Source: CAWBJP01 sp044867425 (GTDB taxonomy: Bacteria > Actinomycetota > Acidimicrobiia > IMCC26256 > BP-133). From it: DNA of 64,000 bases. A program made the position numbers and the translations under genes. This document shows, piece by piece, positions 1 through 8,951 of the stretch. Location of the stretch: assembly GCA_044867425.1 (NCBI GenBank), contig JBIOUX010000029.1, positions 15,287-79,286 of the forward strand, written 5' to 3'. The notes below the pieces were generated by a model, which worked only from the letters and a program-made list of their open reading frames with translations, ran no database searches and was not told the origin of the DNA. The first letter of the stretch is position 1. Each line of letters opens with the position of its first letter.

Positions 1-1
1 G

Positions 2-1234
2 TGGGCCCTGGCCGGCGCCGTCATCGGTTGGCTCGACTCCCGGGGGCGGGCGCCGGTTCCCGTGGTGGCGGCGGTCTGGGTCCTGGCCGAGGCCGGCCGG
101 TCCCGGGTGCCCTTCGGCGGGTTCTCCTGGGGCGAGGTGGGCTACGCCTTCCATGACCTCACGCCGGGCCGGGCCCTGGCCGCCTGGGGTGGTGTGGCCC
201 TCATGTCGCTGGTGGCGGTGGCCGTCAACGGCTGGGTGGCCGACGGCCTCGGCGGACACCGGCGCCGGGCTCTGCTGGCGGTCGCCGCCACCGGGGTGGC
301 GGTCCTCGGCGCCCAGGTCCTCCTGCCGTCCGTCACGACCACCGGGCGCCTGCGGGTGGCGCTGGTGCAGGGCAACGACAAGAACCGGGAGCTCACCCCC
401 GAGGAGGCGGCGGCCCGCTACCTGCCCCGGAACCATCTGCGCCTGGCCCAGCGCATCACCGGACCCGTCGACCTGGTCGTCCTGCCCGAGTCCAGCCTGG
501 ACGCCGACCCCCGCGCCGACCCGTTCCTCGACCAGGAGCTCACCGCCCTGGCGGCGCGCCTCGACGCGGTCGTGCTGGCGGGAGGGAACACCGACGCTCC
601 CGGCGGGCGCATCTACAACACCACCTTCATGTACACGGCCGAGGGCCGGGCGCCGCTCGTCTACCGCAAACGCCACCTCGTGCCCTTCGGTGAGTACGTG
701 CCCTGGCGGGAGGCGCTGTCGTTCATTGAGGAGCTGCAGCAGATCCCCCGCGATTTCGCTCCCGGCCACCAGGCCACCCGCTTCCCCGTGCCGGGCACCA
801 ACTCCCGGGGTGAGCGCGAGGAATTCGAGGTCGGCGCCCTCATCTGCTTCGACTCGGCCTTCAGCCCCCTGGTCCGGGATTACGCCCGCCACGGCGCCGA
901 GGCCATCGTGGTGTCGACCAACAACCGCTCCTACCGGCGTTCGGCCAACTCGGCCCAGCATCTGGCCATCAGCCAGTGGCGGGCGGCGGAGACGGGCCGG
1001 CCCGTCCTCCACGCCGGCATCTCCGGCCTGTCGGGCATCATCGACCACGGGGGAGACCTGCGGGCCCAGACCCGGCTCTTCGAGCCCACCGTCCTGCGGG
1101 GGGCACTGGACACCACCCGGGGCCGCACCCCCTACGTCCTGGCGGGGGACTGGGCCGTGGCCCTCGCCGGGGCTCTCCTCGGCTGGGCGGCGTTACGCGC
1201 CTTTGCGAGACGGCCCATAGACTCCGCGGCGTGA
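2..1234 (+). CDS. lnt: Apolipoprotein N-acyltransferase, C-terminal part (5' end outside window)
   Basis: The reading frame is open from base 2, so the start and most N-terminal membrane helices lie upstream of the window. The motif GGFSWGEVGYAFHD resembles the Lnt signature just before the periplasmic nitrilase domain. A CN-hydrolase domain follows with the expected triad: Glu in VVLPESS, Lys in YRKRHLVPFGEYVP and Cys in ALICFDSAF. A last membrane helix closes the protein. Lnt attaches the third acyl chain to lipoproteins at the outer face of the cytoplasmic membrane. The stop overlaps the GTG of the next gene, so the two are probably translationally coupled. Confidence 0.92.
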   Translation, partial: WALAGAVIGWLDSRGRAPVPVVAAVWVLAEAGRSRVPFGGFSWGEVGYAFHDLTPGRALAAWGGVALMSLVAVAVNGWVADGLGGHRRRALLAVAATGVAVLGAQVLLPSVTTTGRLRVALVQGNDKNRELTPEEAAARYLPRNHLRLAQRITGPVDLVVLPESSLDADPRADPFLDQELTALAARLDAVVLAGGNTDAPGGRIYNTTFMYTAEGRAPLVYRKRHLVPFGEYVPWREALSFIEELQQIPRDFAPGHQATRFPVPGTNSRGEREEFEVGALICFDSAFSPLVRDYARHGAEAIVVSTNNRSYRRSANSAQHLAISQWRAAETGRPVLHAGISGLSGIIDHGGDLRAQTRLFEPTVLRGALDTTRGRTPYVLAGDWAVALAGALLGWAALRAFARRPIDSAA

Positions 1235-1821
1235 GCACCAACGGCAAAGCCCCCGTCCACCGGGCCTTGGACGTCTTCGTGTACGCCCCGGTGGGGTTCG
1301 CCCTCATGGCCTACCAGCGGGTCCCCGCCCTCGTCAGCGACATCCTGGCCCGGGGCGTGGCCCAGCTGGGCGAGGCCGAAGCCCGGGTGAACCAGGCCCG
1401 GATGATCGGCCAGGTGGCGGTGACCTACGGCAGCCGCCAGATCCGCCGGGACCTCGACGCCCGCCTGAGTGAGGCCTGCCGGCGGGCGGAGTTTCTGGCC
1501 GGCTACATCCCCGGGTTACGCAGCGACGAAGACGAGGACGACGACCTGCTGGCCGAGCCGCTGACGGGCCAGGCCCCGCCGCCGCCCGCACCGGCGCCAT
1601 CGGTGATCGCTACCCCGCCGCCTCCGGCCTCCCCCCCGGTGGCGCCCGCCCCCTCGGCATCGGACCTGCCCATCCCCGAATACGACGGGCTCTCCGCGTC
1701 CCAGGTGGTCTCCCGCCTGTCCGGCCTCACCCCTGACGAGCTCGAGGCGGTGGCGGCCTACGAAGCCGGCGGCCGGGCCCGGAAGACCGTGCTCGGCGCC
1801 ATCGACCGGCTGCGGTCCTAG
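1231..1821 (+). CDS. Hypothetical actinobacterial protein with conserved C-terminal helix motif
   Basis: The 196-aa protein is read from the GTG that overlaps the lnt stop. The first ~90 residues form a helical segment without a signal peptide. A low-complexity Pro/Ala linker follows, then a C-terminal block (LPIPEYDGLSASQVVSRL and GLTPDELEAV, ending AIDRLRS). I recognise that block only as a tail shared by small actinobacterial proteins of unknown function. The next gene starts 2 nt after this stop, so it is part of the lnt-to-NUDIX operon. I cannot assign a function. Confidence 0.75.
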   Translation: MSTNGKAPVHRALDVFVYAPVGFALMAYQRVPALVSDILARGVAQLGEAEARVNQARMIGQVAVTYGSRQIRRDLDARLSEACRRAEFLAGYIPGLRSDEDEDDDLLAEPLTGQAPPPPAPAPSVIATPPPPASPPVAPAPSASDLPIPEYDGLSASQVVSRLSGLTPDELEAVAAYEAGGRARKTVLGAIDRLRS

Positions 1822-1823
1822 CG

Positions 1824-2306
1824 GTGGCCGAGGAGGGCGTCCGCCCCGCGGTGGGCGCCGACGTCCCCGCCATCCTGGAGTTGGCCTCCGCCCTGCGGGC
1901 CGAGCTCACACCCATGCGGGGCGGGGCCATCTGGTCGGTGCGCGAGGCGCGGCCCGAGCCCCTGGAGGCGGGCTACAAGGCGCTGCTCGACCGCCCCGAC
2001 GCCCGCCTGGTGGTGGGCACCATCGACGGCACGCCGGTGGGCTTCGGCGTGGGGGAGGTGGAGATCCTCCAGGACGGGACCCGCCTGGGCGTGGTCTCGG
2101 AGCTGTTCGTCGACCCCGAGGCCCGGGCCGTGGGCGTGGGCGAGGCCATGCTCGGCTTCCTGGTGGAGTACTTCGCCGCCGCCGGGTGCATCGGCGTCGA
2201 CGCCTTCGCCCTGCCCGGCCACCGGGCGGCCAAGAACTTCTTCGAGGAGTCGGCGTTCTCCGCCCGGGCCATCATCATGCACCACCGTTTCCCTTCCGGT
2301 GACTGA
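1824..2306 (+). CDS. GNAT-family N-acetyltransferase
   Basis: A single-domain 160-aa protein starting at GTG. The acetyl-CoA binding motif A is visible as SELFVDPEARAVGVGEAM, followed by the usual helix and a C-terminal strand around residues 140-155. The family transfers an acetyl group from acetyl-CoA to an amine, but nothing here identifies the acceptor. The 3' end overlaps the NUDIX start by 8 nt, consistent with one transcript from lnt onward. Confidence 0.85.
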   Translation: MAEEGVRPAVGADVPAILELASALRAELTPMRGGAIWSVREARPEPLEAGYKALLDRPDARLVVGTIDGTPVGFGVGEVEILQDGTRLGVVSELFVDPEARAVGVGEAMLGFLVEYFAAAGCIGVDAFALPGHRAAKNFFEESAFSARAIIMHHRFPSGD

Positions 2307-2712
2307 CGGTTCGGTCGAGGTGGCCGTGGGCGCGGTGGTGCGCCGGGGAGACGAGATCCTGCTCGTGCGACGGGGGAGAGGGGCGGGCGTCGGCCGGTGG
2401 TCGCTGCCCGGAGGACGGGTCGAGTTCGGCGAGACCCTGGTCGCCGCCGTCGCCCGGGAGGTGAGCGAGGAGACGGGGCTCGAGGTCGAGGTGGGCGACT
2501 TCATCGGCTGGGTGGAGCGGATGGGCACCGAGCCCTTCGCCTACCACTACGTGATCCTCGACTTCGCCGCCACCCCCCGCCGGCCCGAGGCGCCCGTCCA
2601 ACCGGGGGACGATGCCGACGACGCCGCCTGGTTCCGGTGCGGGCAGCTGGAGGGCCTCGGTCTCGTCCCCGGGCTCATGGAGTTCCTCACCGATACCGGC
2701 GCCCTGAACTGA
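2299..2712 (+). CDS. NUDIX hydrolase
   Basis: The 137-aa protein starts at GTG inside the preceding GNAT gene. A complete Nudix box (G-x5-E-x7-R-E-x2-E-E-x-G-hydrophobic) begins at GGRVEFGE and ends at VSEETGLEVE, giving the Mg2+-binding loop that hydrolyses nucleoside diphosphates linked to another moiety. The substrate cannot be told from sequence. It is the last gene of the lnt operon and converges on maf, with only 15 nt between the stops. Confidence 0.9.
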   Translation: MTDGSVEVAVGAVVRRGDEILLVRRGRGAGVGRWSLPGGRVEFGETLVAAVAREVSEETGLEVEVGDFIGWVERMGTEPFAYHYVILDFAATPRRPEAPVQPGDDADDAAWFRCGQLEGLGLVPGLMEFLTDTGALN

Positions 2713-2727
2713 CCTTCCGTCTGGCGC

Positions 2728-3339
2728 CTACGGCGCGTCCCGCCACAGATCCATGACCGTCAGGCCCAGCTCGGCCAGGAGGCGGCGCAGCAGCGGCAGC
2801 GACAGGCCGATCACGTTGCCGTGATCGCCGACGATGCCGTCGACGAAGGGCGCGAACCAGCCGTCGAGGGTGAAGCTGCCCGCCACCCGAAGCGGTTCGC
2901 CGGTGCGGAGGTAGGCCTCGAGCTCCGCGTCGGTGAAGGCGGCGAAGTGGACCTCGGTGGCGGCCACGTCCCCGGCCCGCCGCCCGCCGGCGGTGTCCAG
3001 GACGCAATGCCCGGTGCGCAGCACGGCGGACCGGCCACGGAGGCCGGCGAGACGGGCCCGGGCCTCGGCCAGGGTGGCCGGCTTGCCGAAGGCTTCCCCG
3101 TCGACGTCGAGGAGTGAGTCGCAGGCGACGATCACGGCGCCGGCCACGTCGGGTCGGCCGGCGACCGCCTCCACCTTGGCCTGCGCCCGGGCCAGGGCCA
3201 GGGGAGTGGGGCCGGTGGCCGCGACGCGCTCCTCGTCGACGCCCGACACCACCACGTCGGGCTCGAATCCGGCGTGGTGCAGCAGGCGGAGGCGGGCGGG
3301 AGAAGCGGAGGCGAGGACCAGGCGGCGGGAGGGTGGCAT
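2728..3339 (-). CDS. maf: Maf-family nucleoside triphosphate pyrophosphatase
   Basis: A 203-aa protein opening with the Maf signature LVLASASPARLRLL, followed by the conserved GVDEERV and ACDSLLDVDG segments. The frame is open further upstream, but the ATG at 3339 gives the canonical N-terminus, so I chose it. Maf proteins hydrolyse non-canonical or modified NTPs and pyrimidine triphosphates in the cytoplasm. The gene is divergent from the RNA methyltransferase at 3419, with a 79-nt shared upstream region. Confidence 0.9.
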   Translation of the reverse strand: MPPSRRLVLASASPARLRLLHHAGFEPDVVVSGVDEERVAATGPTPLALARAQAKVEAVAGRPDVAGAVIVACDSLLDVDGEAFGKPATLAEARARLAGLRGRSAVLRTGHCVLDTAGGRRAGDVAATEVHFAAFTDAELEAYLRTGEPLRVAGSFTLDGWFAPFVDGIVGDHGNVIGLSLPLLRRLLAELGLTVMDLWRDAP

Positions 3340-3418
3340 CCCGGCAGTCTGTCCAGGAGAGGCGGCGTCGAGCACGCCGGACCAGCGCCCCGGGCCCCGG
3401 GTGTGCCAGCCTCGTCGG

Positions 3419-4639
3419 ATGCCCACACCGGTCGAACTGGCGGTTGGCGGCATTGCCGCCGGGGGTGAGGGCGTCGCCCGCCTCGACGACGGACGGGTTG
3501 TCTTCGTCCGGGGTGGCCTCCCCGGCGAGCGGGTGGTGGCCGTGGTCACCGAGGAGCGCCGCCGCTTCCTCCGGGCCACCACCGTCGAGGTGATCGACGC
3601 CTCGGCGGACCGGCTGGCGCCGCCCTGCCCGCTGGTCGACGCCGGGTGCGGCGGCTGTGGCTGGCAGCACGTCGCCCTCGACGCCCAGCGCCGCCTGAAG
3701 GAGAGCATCGTCATCGATGCGCTGCGCCGCCAGGGTGGGATCGATCCACCGGAACCGGTCGCCGGGCCCCCGCTGGCGGCGACGGGCTGGCGGACCACCG
3801 TCCGGGCGGCCGTCGACGACGACGGCCGGGCCGCCTTCCGCGGGCACCGGAGCCACGACACGGTGGCGCTGGACGGCGGCTGCCTGGTGGCCCACCCACT
3901 GGTCGACGAGGTGCTCCGCACCGGTCTGTTCCCGACGCCGGTGACGGATGTGGTGGTCCGGGCCGGGGCGGCGACGGGGGAGCGCCTGGTGGTGGCCCGG
4001 CCCGCCGCCGGCGGCTGCGAGGTGCCGGCAGGCACCCTCCTGGTGGGCACCGATGAGCTGGCGGCGGGACGGCGGGCCTGGATCCACGAGGTGGTGGCCG
4101 GCCGGCGGTGGCGGGTGTCAGCGGAGAGCTTCTTCCAGGGGCGCCCCGAGGGGGCCGGGGCGCTGGTGGCCGGCGTGCGGGCCGCGCTCGGCGACGCCCT
4201 GGTTCCCGGAGCCCGCCTCGTCGACCTCTACGGCGGAGTCGGCCTGTTCGCCGGGGTCCTGGGGGCCGATACCGGCGGTCGGGTGACGGTGGTGGAGACC
4301 AACCGTTCCGCCCTGGCCGATGCCCGGGTCAACCTGGCCGACCTGCCCGACACCCGCATCGTGGGGGCCGACGTGCGGCGCTGGCGCCCGTCGGCCGCCG
4401 ACGTGGTGGTCGCCGACCCGTCCCGCCAGGGCCTGGGCGCCGGGGTGGTGGGGCGCATCGGATCCACCGGGGCGGCCACCCTGGCGCTGGTGTCCTGCGA
4501 CGCCGCCGCCCTCGGCCGGGACGCCGGCCTGCTCGGCGCCTCCGGCTGGAATCTCGAGTCGCTGAGCCTGGTGGACCTGTTTCCCCACACCCCCCACGTC
4601 GAGGTGGTCACGGGCTGGAAACGCCCGCCGCCGCGGTAA
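3419..4639 (+). CDS. TRAM-domain class I SAM-dependent RNA methyltransferase (RlmD/TrmA family)
   Basis: A 406-aa protein. The N-terminal ~55 residues are a TRAM RNA-binding domain. The cysteine cluster CPLVDAGCGGCGWQH fits the [4Fe-4S]-binding motif of RlmD-type uridine-5 methyltransferases. The C-terminal Rossmann methyltransferase domain has LYGGVGLFAGVLG for SAM binding, ADPSRQGLG in place of the usual DPPR.G, and LVSCDAAALGRD carrying the catalytic Cys. The start ATG is the first one giving the TRAM domain. The 3' end overlaps the convergent dehydrogenase by 32 nt. The exact target uridine is unknown. Confidence 0.88.
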   Translation: MPTPVELAVGGIAAGGEGVARLDDGRVVFVRGGLPGERVVAVVTEERRRFLRATTVEVIDASADRLAPPCPLVDAGCGGCGWQHVALDAQRRLKESIVIDALRRQGGIDPPEPVAGPPLAATGWRTTVRAAVDDDGRAAFRGHRSHDTVALDGGCLVAHPLVDEVLRTGLFPTPVTDVVVRAGAATGERLVVARPAAGGCEVPAGTLLVGTDELAAGRRAWIHEVVAGRRWRVSAESFFQGRPEGAGALVAGVRAALGDALVPGARLVDLYGGVGLFAGVLGADTGGRVTVVETNRSALADARVNLADLPDTRIVGADVRRWRPSAADVVVADPSRQGLGAGVVGRIGSTGAATLALVSCDAAALGRDAGLLGASGWNLESLSLVDLFPHTPHVEVVTGWKRPPPR

Positions 4640-5651
4640 CCGCGGGGCCGCGGCCGCGCGGCGTCGTGACGTCGTTCAGCAGGTGCTGCGGCGGCGTCCC
4701 GTGGAGATAGCGGCCGAGCGCGTGGGCGAGAGCCGACCCCGCGATCTGGAAGTAGCTCGCCGTCAGGGCGGCGTTGTGCGCCGTGGCGAGCACCTTCGGA
4801 TGGCGCCTCAACGGGCCGTCGGTCGGGTAGGGCTCGACCGAAAAGACGTCGAGGCGGAGCCCGCCGAGCCGGCCGGTGTCGAGCCCCTCGAGGGCGGCGT
4901 CCTCGTCCAGGAGGGCGCCCCGAGCCACATTGATGACCACGCTGCCGGCGGGGATGGCGGCGATCACGTCCCGGGTGACCAGCGGCCCGCGACCCGGCTC
5001 GTGGCTGGCGGCGATGATGACCGCGTTGGCTCGGGCCACCGCTTCGGCCAGGTGCCCCGTAGGCCAGACCTCGAGATCTGGCATATCGGCGGGCGTGCCT
5101 TTGGCCGGGTCGCGCCGCACTCCGATCAGCCCCACGTCGAAGGCCCGAAGGCGCTTGGCGATGGCCCCTCCGACCGCGCCCAACCCGACCAGGCACACCG
5201 TGCCGCCGAGGAGGTTCCCACCACAGGGCGCTCCCCACCAGTTGGGCAGGAACCCCTCCGACGCCTCGGGCAGCCGGCGGACGAGGGCCAGCAGCAGGGC
5301 AATGGCGTGCTCGGCGACGTGGGGAGCGTTGTAGCCCGGCAGGTTGGCGACCCAGACGCCCGCCTCGGTGCAGGCGGCGATGTCGATGTTGTCCACGCCG
5401 GCGCCGAACTGCTGCACGAGGCCGAAGCGGCCGGCGCGGATCGTCGCGGCGGGCAGGGGGGACCACAAGGGCACGACCACGTCGGCGTCGCGGTCATGGA
5501 GCGCCTCGGCGAGTTGTCCGTGCCGAGCGGCATCGATGACCACCCGGCGGGCCAGCCCCGTGTCCCACCGCGCCAGCAGGTCCTCCCAGGCGTGTTCCTC
5601 CGAGAACCGCTCCTTGCCGAACACGACGCGGATCGGACGCCTGATCGTCAC
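4608..5651 (-). CDS. D-isomer-specific 2-hydroxyacid dehydrogenase (SerA-like)
   Basis: A 347-aa protein with the NAD-binding motif GLGAVGGAIAKRL. The catalytic set is Arg in NVARGALLDEDA, a downstream Glu, and His in TAHNAALTA. It is close to phosphoglycerate dehydrogenases but lacks the C-terminal regulatory ACT domain, so the substrate could be another 2-oxo acid. I chose GTG 5651 because GGGAGG lies 6 nt upstream; an in-frame start at 5720 would add 23 residues reading into the promoter region. It is transcribed divergently from an Lrp-type regulator, which is a plausible controller. Confidence 0.85.
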   Translation of the reverse strand: MTIRRPIRVVFGKERFSEEHAWEDLLARWDTGLARRVVIDAARHGQLAEALHDRDADVVVPLWSPLPAATIRAGRFGLVQQFGAGVDNIDIAACTEAGVWVANLPGYNAPHVAEHAIALLLALVRRLPEASEGFLPNWWGAPCGGNLLGGTVCLVGLGAVGGAIAKRLRAFDVGLIGVRRDPAKGTPADMPDLEVWPTGHLAEAVARANAVIIAASHEPGRGPLVTRDVIAAIPAGSVVINVARGALLDEDAALEGLDTGRLGGLRLDVFSVEPYPTDGPLRRHPKVLATAHNAALTASYFQIAGSALAHALGRYLHGTPPQHLLNDVTTPRGRGPAVTAAAGVSSP

Positions 5652-5757
5652 GGCAACCTCCCAGGGACCAGGTGACGGATTATCGTGCTGAGTAGTAGAT
5701 GTCCTACGATCAATAGTCAAAATTCTCGGACATTCTTCGACAAGATAGGCGATAAGT
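5652..5757. promoter_or_regulatory. Divergent promoter region between hydroxyacid dehydrogenase and Lrp regulator
   Basis: This 106-bp interval is clearly AT-richer than the flanking genes and must hold promoters in both directions. TGTCC at about 5700 and GGACA about 28 bp later form an inverted pair, and GTAG/CTAC arms flank a short palindrome near 5693. These could be Lrp-type operators, but no site is strong enough to define. The assignment rests on position and base composition. Confidence 0.5.
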
Positions 5758-6198
5758 ATGGAACTTGACCGATTGGATCAGCGGGTTATCGCTGAGCTCC
5801 GTGCAAACGCTCGGCGCAGCAACCGGGAGATTGCCCGCCAGATTGGGATCGCCGACTCGACCTGTCACGACCGGGTGCGCCGCTTACAGGACGACGGCGT
5901 CATCACCGGCTATCACGCCGACATCGATCTCGAGCGCGTGGGTCGCAGCGTGCAGGCCATCATCGCCGTGCGACTGCAACCCAAGACCAGACAGGCGGTC
6001 GAGAACTTCCGAGACCTCGTCACCCAACTCGACGAGGTGCTGGCGGTCTTCGTCGTCTCCGGAAGCGACGACTTCCTCGTTCAGGTCGCCGTCCCGACCA
6101 CTCAGGCACTGGAGTCCTTCGTGCTGGACCACATCGCCCAGTATCCGCACATCGCCGACGTGCGGACGTCACTCGTCTATGAGCACCGGCGCAGATGA
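5758..6198 (+). CDS. Lrp/AsnC-family transcriptional regulator
   Basis: The 146-aa protein has an N-terminal winged helix (LDQRVIAELRANARRSNREI then IGIADSTCHDRVRRL) and a C-terminal RAM ligand-binding domain ending DVRTSLVYEHRRR. The length is normal for the family. Such proteins bind DNA as dimers or octamers and respond to amino acids. Position suggests it controls the divergent 2-hydroxyacid dehydrogenase and possibly the glutamate dehydrogenase 100 nt downstream. Confidence 0.92.
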   Translation: MELDRLDQRVIAELRANARRSNREIARQIGIADSTCHDRVRRLQDDGVITGYHADIDLERVGRSVQAIIAVRLQPKTRQAVENFRDLVTQLDEVLAVFVVSGSDDFLVQVAVPTTQALESFVLDHIAQYPHIADVRTSLVYEHRRR

Positions 6199-6298
6199 AC
6201 GGACGAGTCTCAATGATCTCGGCGGGCGGGCGCTCCAACCCTTGCAGAGATGGTCGGCCACCGCTCGAGCCGCGACGGATAGGGTGAGCCCAGCCGCC

Positions 6299-7630
6299 AT
6301 GCCAGCTTCCATCGACCCTGTGGTACCGGCCGGGGACGCAGCCGACCCGGGGCCGGCGACGCCGTTGGCGCGGGTTCCAGTGGGGGGGAGCTTCGACCCC
6401 TGGGAGGCCGAGGTCGTCCGGCTGGTGGACGCGGCCGAGCTGATCGGGCTGGAGAGCGACGTCCTGGCCATGCTGTCGCGGCCCAAGCGGGTCCTCGAGG
6501 TGTCCGTCCCCGTGCGCCGCGACGACGGCCGCGTGGAGGTGTTCACCGGCTGGCGGGTACACCACGACACCGCCCGGGGCCCGGCTAAGGGGGGCCTGAG
6601 GTTCCATCCGGACCTCACCCGGGAGGACGTCCAGGCGCTGGCCATCGCCATGACCTGGAAGTGCGCCGTGGTCGACCTGCCCTTCGGCGGCGGCAAGGGC
6701 GGGGTGCGCTGCGCTCCGAGCAAGCTGTCGATCGGGGAGCTGGAGCGTGTGACCCGGCGCTTCACCTGGGAGATCCTCCCCATGCTGGGCCCCGACAAAG
6801 ACGTGCCCGCCCCCGACGTGAACACCGACGAGCGGGTCATGGCCTGGATGATGGACACCATGGCCATGGCCCGGGGCGAGGCCGTCCCCGCCGGCGTGAC
6901 GGGCAAGCCTCTCGCCGTCGGGGGCGTCCAGGGCCACCACGGGGCCACCGCCGAAGGCCTCACCATCATGGTGCGCGAGGCGTTCTCCCGGCTGGGGATC
7001 CCGGTGGCCGGCTCCCGGGTGGCGCTCCAGGGCTTCGGCAAGGTGGGCGGTCCGCTGGCCTACCTGCTCTCCAGCCTCGGCGTCCGGGTCGTAGCCGTGG
7101 GGGACTACGCCGGTGCGGTGGCCAACGCCGCCGGCCTCGACGTGGCCGCCCTGGCCAGCCACGTCCGCACTGAAGGCACGGTGGCCGGCTTCCCGCTGGG
7201 CGATCCCCTCGCCCCCGGCGAGTTGTTCTCGGTGCCCTGCGAGGCCTTCGTCCCCGCCGCCCTAGCCGGCGCCATCGGGACCGCGGAAGCCACGGCCCTC
7301 ACCGCCAAGGTCGTCGTGGAAGGGGCCAACGGCCCGACCACCACCGAAGGCGACGCCATCCTGGTCGAGCGGGACGTCTTCGTGGTGCCCGACATTCTGG
7401 CCAACGCCGGCGGGGTGACCGCCTCCTACTTCGAATGGGTCCAGGCCCGAGAGGGCTATCCCTGGGAACCCAGCCTCACCGCCGAGCGCCTCCGGGACCG
7501 GATGACAGCCGCCTTCCACGCCGTCTGCGACCGCTCCGAAGCCCTCGACGTCAACCTCCGCCGCGGCGCCCACGCCCTCGCCCTCGAACGCGTCGCCGCC
7601 GCCATCCGCTTCCGCGGCGTCTTCCCGTAG
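6299..7630 (+). CDS. Glu/Leu/Phe/Val dehydrogenase (glutamate dehydrogenase type)
   Basis: A 443-aa enzyme read from ATG 6299; GTG 6284 is an in-frame alternative. The N-terminal dimerisation domain holds KGGLRFHP and the catalytic-lysine segment TWKCAVVDLPFGGGKGG, followed by PAPDVNTDERVM. The NAD(P) domain has GFGKVGGPLA. The family oxidatively deaminates glutamate or related amino acids to 2-oxo acids. The opening RPKRVLEVSVPV matches actinobacterial glutamate dehydrogenases, but the coenzyme and exact substrate are not decided by sequence. It lies downstream of the Lrp regulator on the same strand. Confidence 0.88.
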   Translation: MPASIDPVVPAGDAADPGPATPLARVPVGGSFDPWEAEVVRLVDAAELIGLESDVLAMLSRPKRVLEVSVPVRRDDGRVEVFTGWRVHHDTARGPAKGGLRFHPDLTREDVQALAIAMTWKCAVVDLPFGGGKGGVRCAPSKLSIGELERVTRRFTWEILPMLGPDKDVPAPDVNTDERVMAWMMDTMAMARGEAVPAGVTGKPLAVGGVQGHHGATAEGLTIMVREAFSRLGIPVAGSRVALQGFGKVGGPLAYLLSSLGVRVVAVGDYAGAVANAAGLDVAALASHVRTEGTVAGFPLGDPLAPGELFSVPCEAFVPAALAGAIGTAEATALTAKVVVEGANGPTTTEGDAILVERDVFVVPDILANAGGVTASYFEWVQAREGYPWEPSLTAERLRDRMTAAFHAVCDRSEALDVNLRRGAHALALERVAAAIRFRGVFP

Positions 7631-7820
7631 TCCGGTGGATCCCACTTTCTAGTGACCTTCGCGCTCGCCATGGGCGCGGAACCGTCACAAAGAAGCGGGA
7701 ACGCCCGCCGCTTGTGCGGTGAACATGTGGAGATGGCGTGAAGGCCGGAGGCACGGTCTCCTGGGCAGCGAACTCCTCAGCTGTCGAACCTCTGTGCCGA
7801 ACCCTTGAGGAGTACACCGG

Positions 7821-8120
7821 ATGGGCATCGTCGAGCGGTCTCTGCGCCTCTTGGACACGCAGCAGGCCAGCTGGGGTGTGTGGCTTGCCACCCTCTCGGT
7901 CGTTGCCGCCTTCGTCGTCGCTCTGCTCGGGAGACCGAAGTCGCTCTTTGGGACTCGACTCCGCCTCGCCCAACGCGTGTTGCTCGTCCTTGCCGTCGGC
8001 GTAATCGGCGCAATCTCTGTGGTGAACATCTCCTACGCCGCCTGGTATAGGCACCGCTGCGTCGACCATCGGAGCGACATCCCGGAGTGCGTCGTCGGGA
8101 ACACGGCTCCCCACCAGTGA
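7821..8120 (+). CDS. Small membrane protein, unknown function
   Basis: A 99-aa protein with two predicted membrane helices at about residues 18-38 and 53-73, and two Cys residues in its short C-terminal tail. A good ribosome binding site (GAGGAG) lies 8 nt before the ATG, supporting a real gene. The stop overlaps the next start as TGATG, so it forms a two-gene unit with the 39-aa protein. I recognise no family. It begins a stretch of accessory-looking DNA after glutamate dehydrogenase. Confidence 0.65.
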   Translation: MGIVERSLRLLDTQQASWGVWLATLSVVAAFVVALLGRPKSLFGTRLRLAQRVLLVLAVGVIGAISVVNISYAAWYRHRCVDHRSDIPECVVGNTAPHQ

Positions 8121-8239
8121 TGAGCGAACGTCCCGCTGCGCTCGCCATCACCTTCATGGCGATCGCGGCGCTCCTTCTGGCCTTCAGGCTTGGCCGCGCC
8201 GCTGCCCGCGCACCCGCTGCCAACGAAGCGCCCCATTGA
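8120..8239 (+). CDS. 39-aa single-pass membrane peptide
   Basis: The ATG lies in the TGATG overlap with the preceding gene. The peptide starts MSERPAALAITFMAIAALLL and ends ANEAPH before TGA at 8237. One hydrophobic helix occupies residues 6-21, followed by a basic then small-residue tail. Support comes from the translational-coupling overlap and the membrane-protein composition shared with its neighbour. The function is unknown. Confidence 0.5.
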   Translation: MSERPAALAITFMAIAALLLAFRLGRAAARAPAANEAPH

Positions 8240-8951
8240 CAGTTCACAGCGAAATCGTCCAGAGGCAGTAGGACCCGCAGCCGACGGTCTGCCCGAAGGT
8301 CGTCCCGGAGAAGCCCGTTGTCAGCCCGATGCACAAAACGACGGGAGGCTTCTCATCCAATGTCGCCTCGACGACGACGAGGAGGTCGTCGAGGCGCACG
8401 ACGGACGGCCGACCCATTCGTACCGTAGCCATTGTCGGCACCGTTGGCGCCGCCCGGTGAGCCGGTCTGGCCGGCAGTGGCCGGTGCGGCAATGGGAGAA
8501 AGGAGGAACCTATGGGCGAGGATGACCGGAGAATCTCAGTTGCCCAAGACGACCGTCGAAGATCAGTACTGGCAGGACTGGGAGACGCGCCGGTCTCGGC
8601 GAGAGCGTGTGCAACTCGGCCCGATGTGGGGAGGCGGGCTCGCCACCTTCGCGACAGTCCACCGACCGCCCCGCTGACGGGTCGATCGCAAAACCCGCGA
8701 CGACGCGATTGGCAAGATCGGGTGAGGACCGCCCACCGGCGACGACCTGTGCGACGCCGTTACTGAACGTGGGAGTTCTGCAAAATCGTACGGTACGCAA
8801 GGCCGGGAGCCTGCACGTTCTTCCTGGCTGGGTCGGCCGCAGATCGGGCATCGTCGCCGACGTGCTGGGCGCGGACGAGCGCGCCGTCGAGCTGCCCTGC
8901 TCGTCGTCGCCCTGGCCAGGAACAACTAGACCGATGTCTCCGGTGCGCCGT
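8240..8951. other. Gene-poor accessory stretch
   Basis: These 712 bases contain no gene I can assign. Reading frames on both strands are short, Arg-rich and of shadow type, apart from the candidate at 8512. A minus-strand frame at 8244-8432 reads more naturally (MATVRMGRPSVVRLDDLLVV at its start) but lacks a ribosome binding site. The region may be decayed coding DNA between the small membrane genes and the protease locus. Confidence 0.4.
8512..8766 (+). CDS. Doubtful small ORF behind a strong ribosome binding site
   Basis: AAAGGAGG at 8499-8506 sits 5 nt before this ATG, the best Shine-Dalgarno sequence in the region. Yet the 84-aa product is Arg-rich with no recognisable domain. Another frame starting at 8522 (MTGESQLPKTTVEDQYWQDW at its start) looks more protein-like but runs only 51 codons. 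A frameshifted small gene would explain both. It is reported because the initiation signal is real-looking; the product is unknown. Confidence 0.25.
   Translation: MGEDDRRISVAQDDRRRSVLAGLGDAPVSARACATRPDVGRRARHLRDSPPTAPLTGRSQNPRRRDWQDRVRTAHRRRPVRRRY

Noticed and set aside
3117..4056. Arg/Pro-rich frames overlapping maf and the RNA methyltransferase
   Set aside because: They are shadow frames in alternative phases without domains or start signals.
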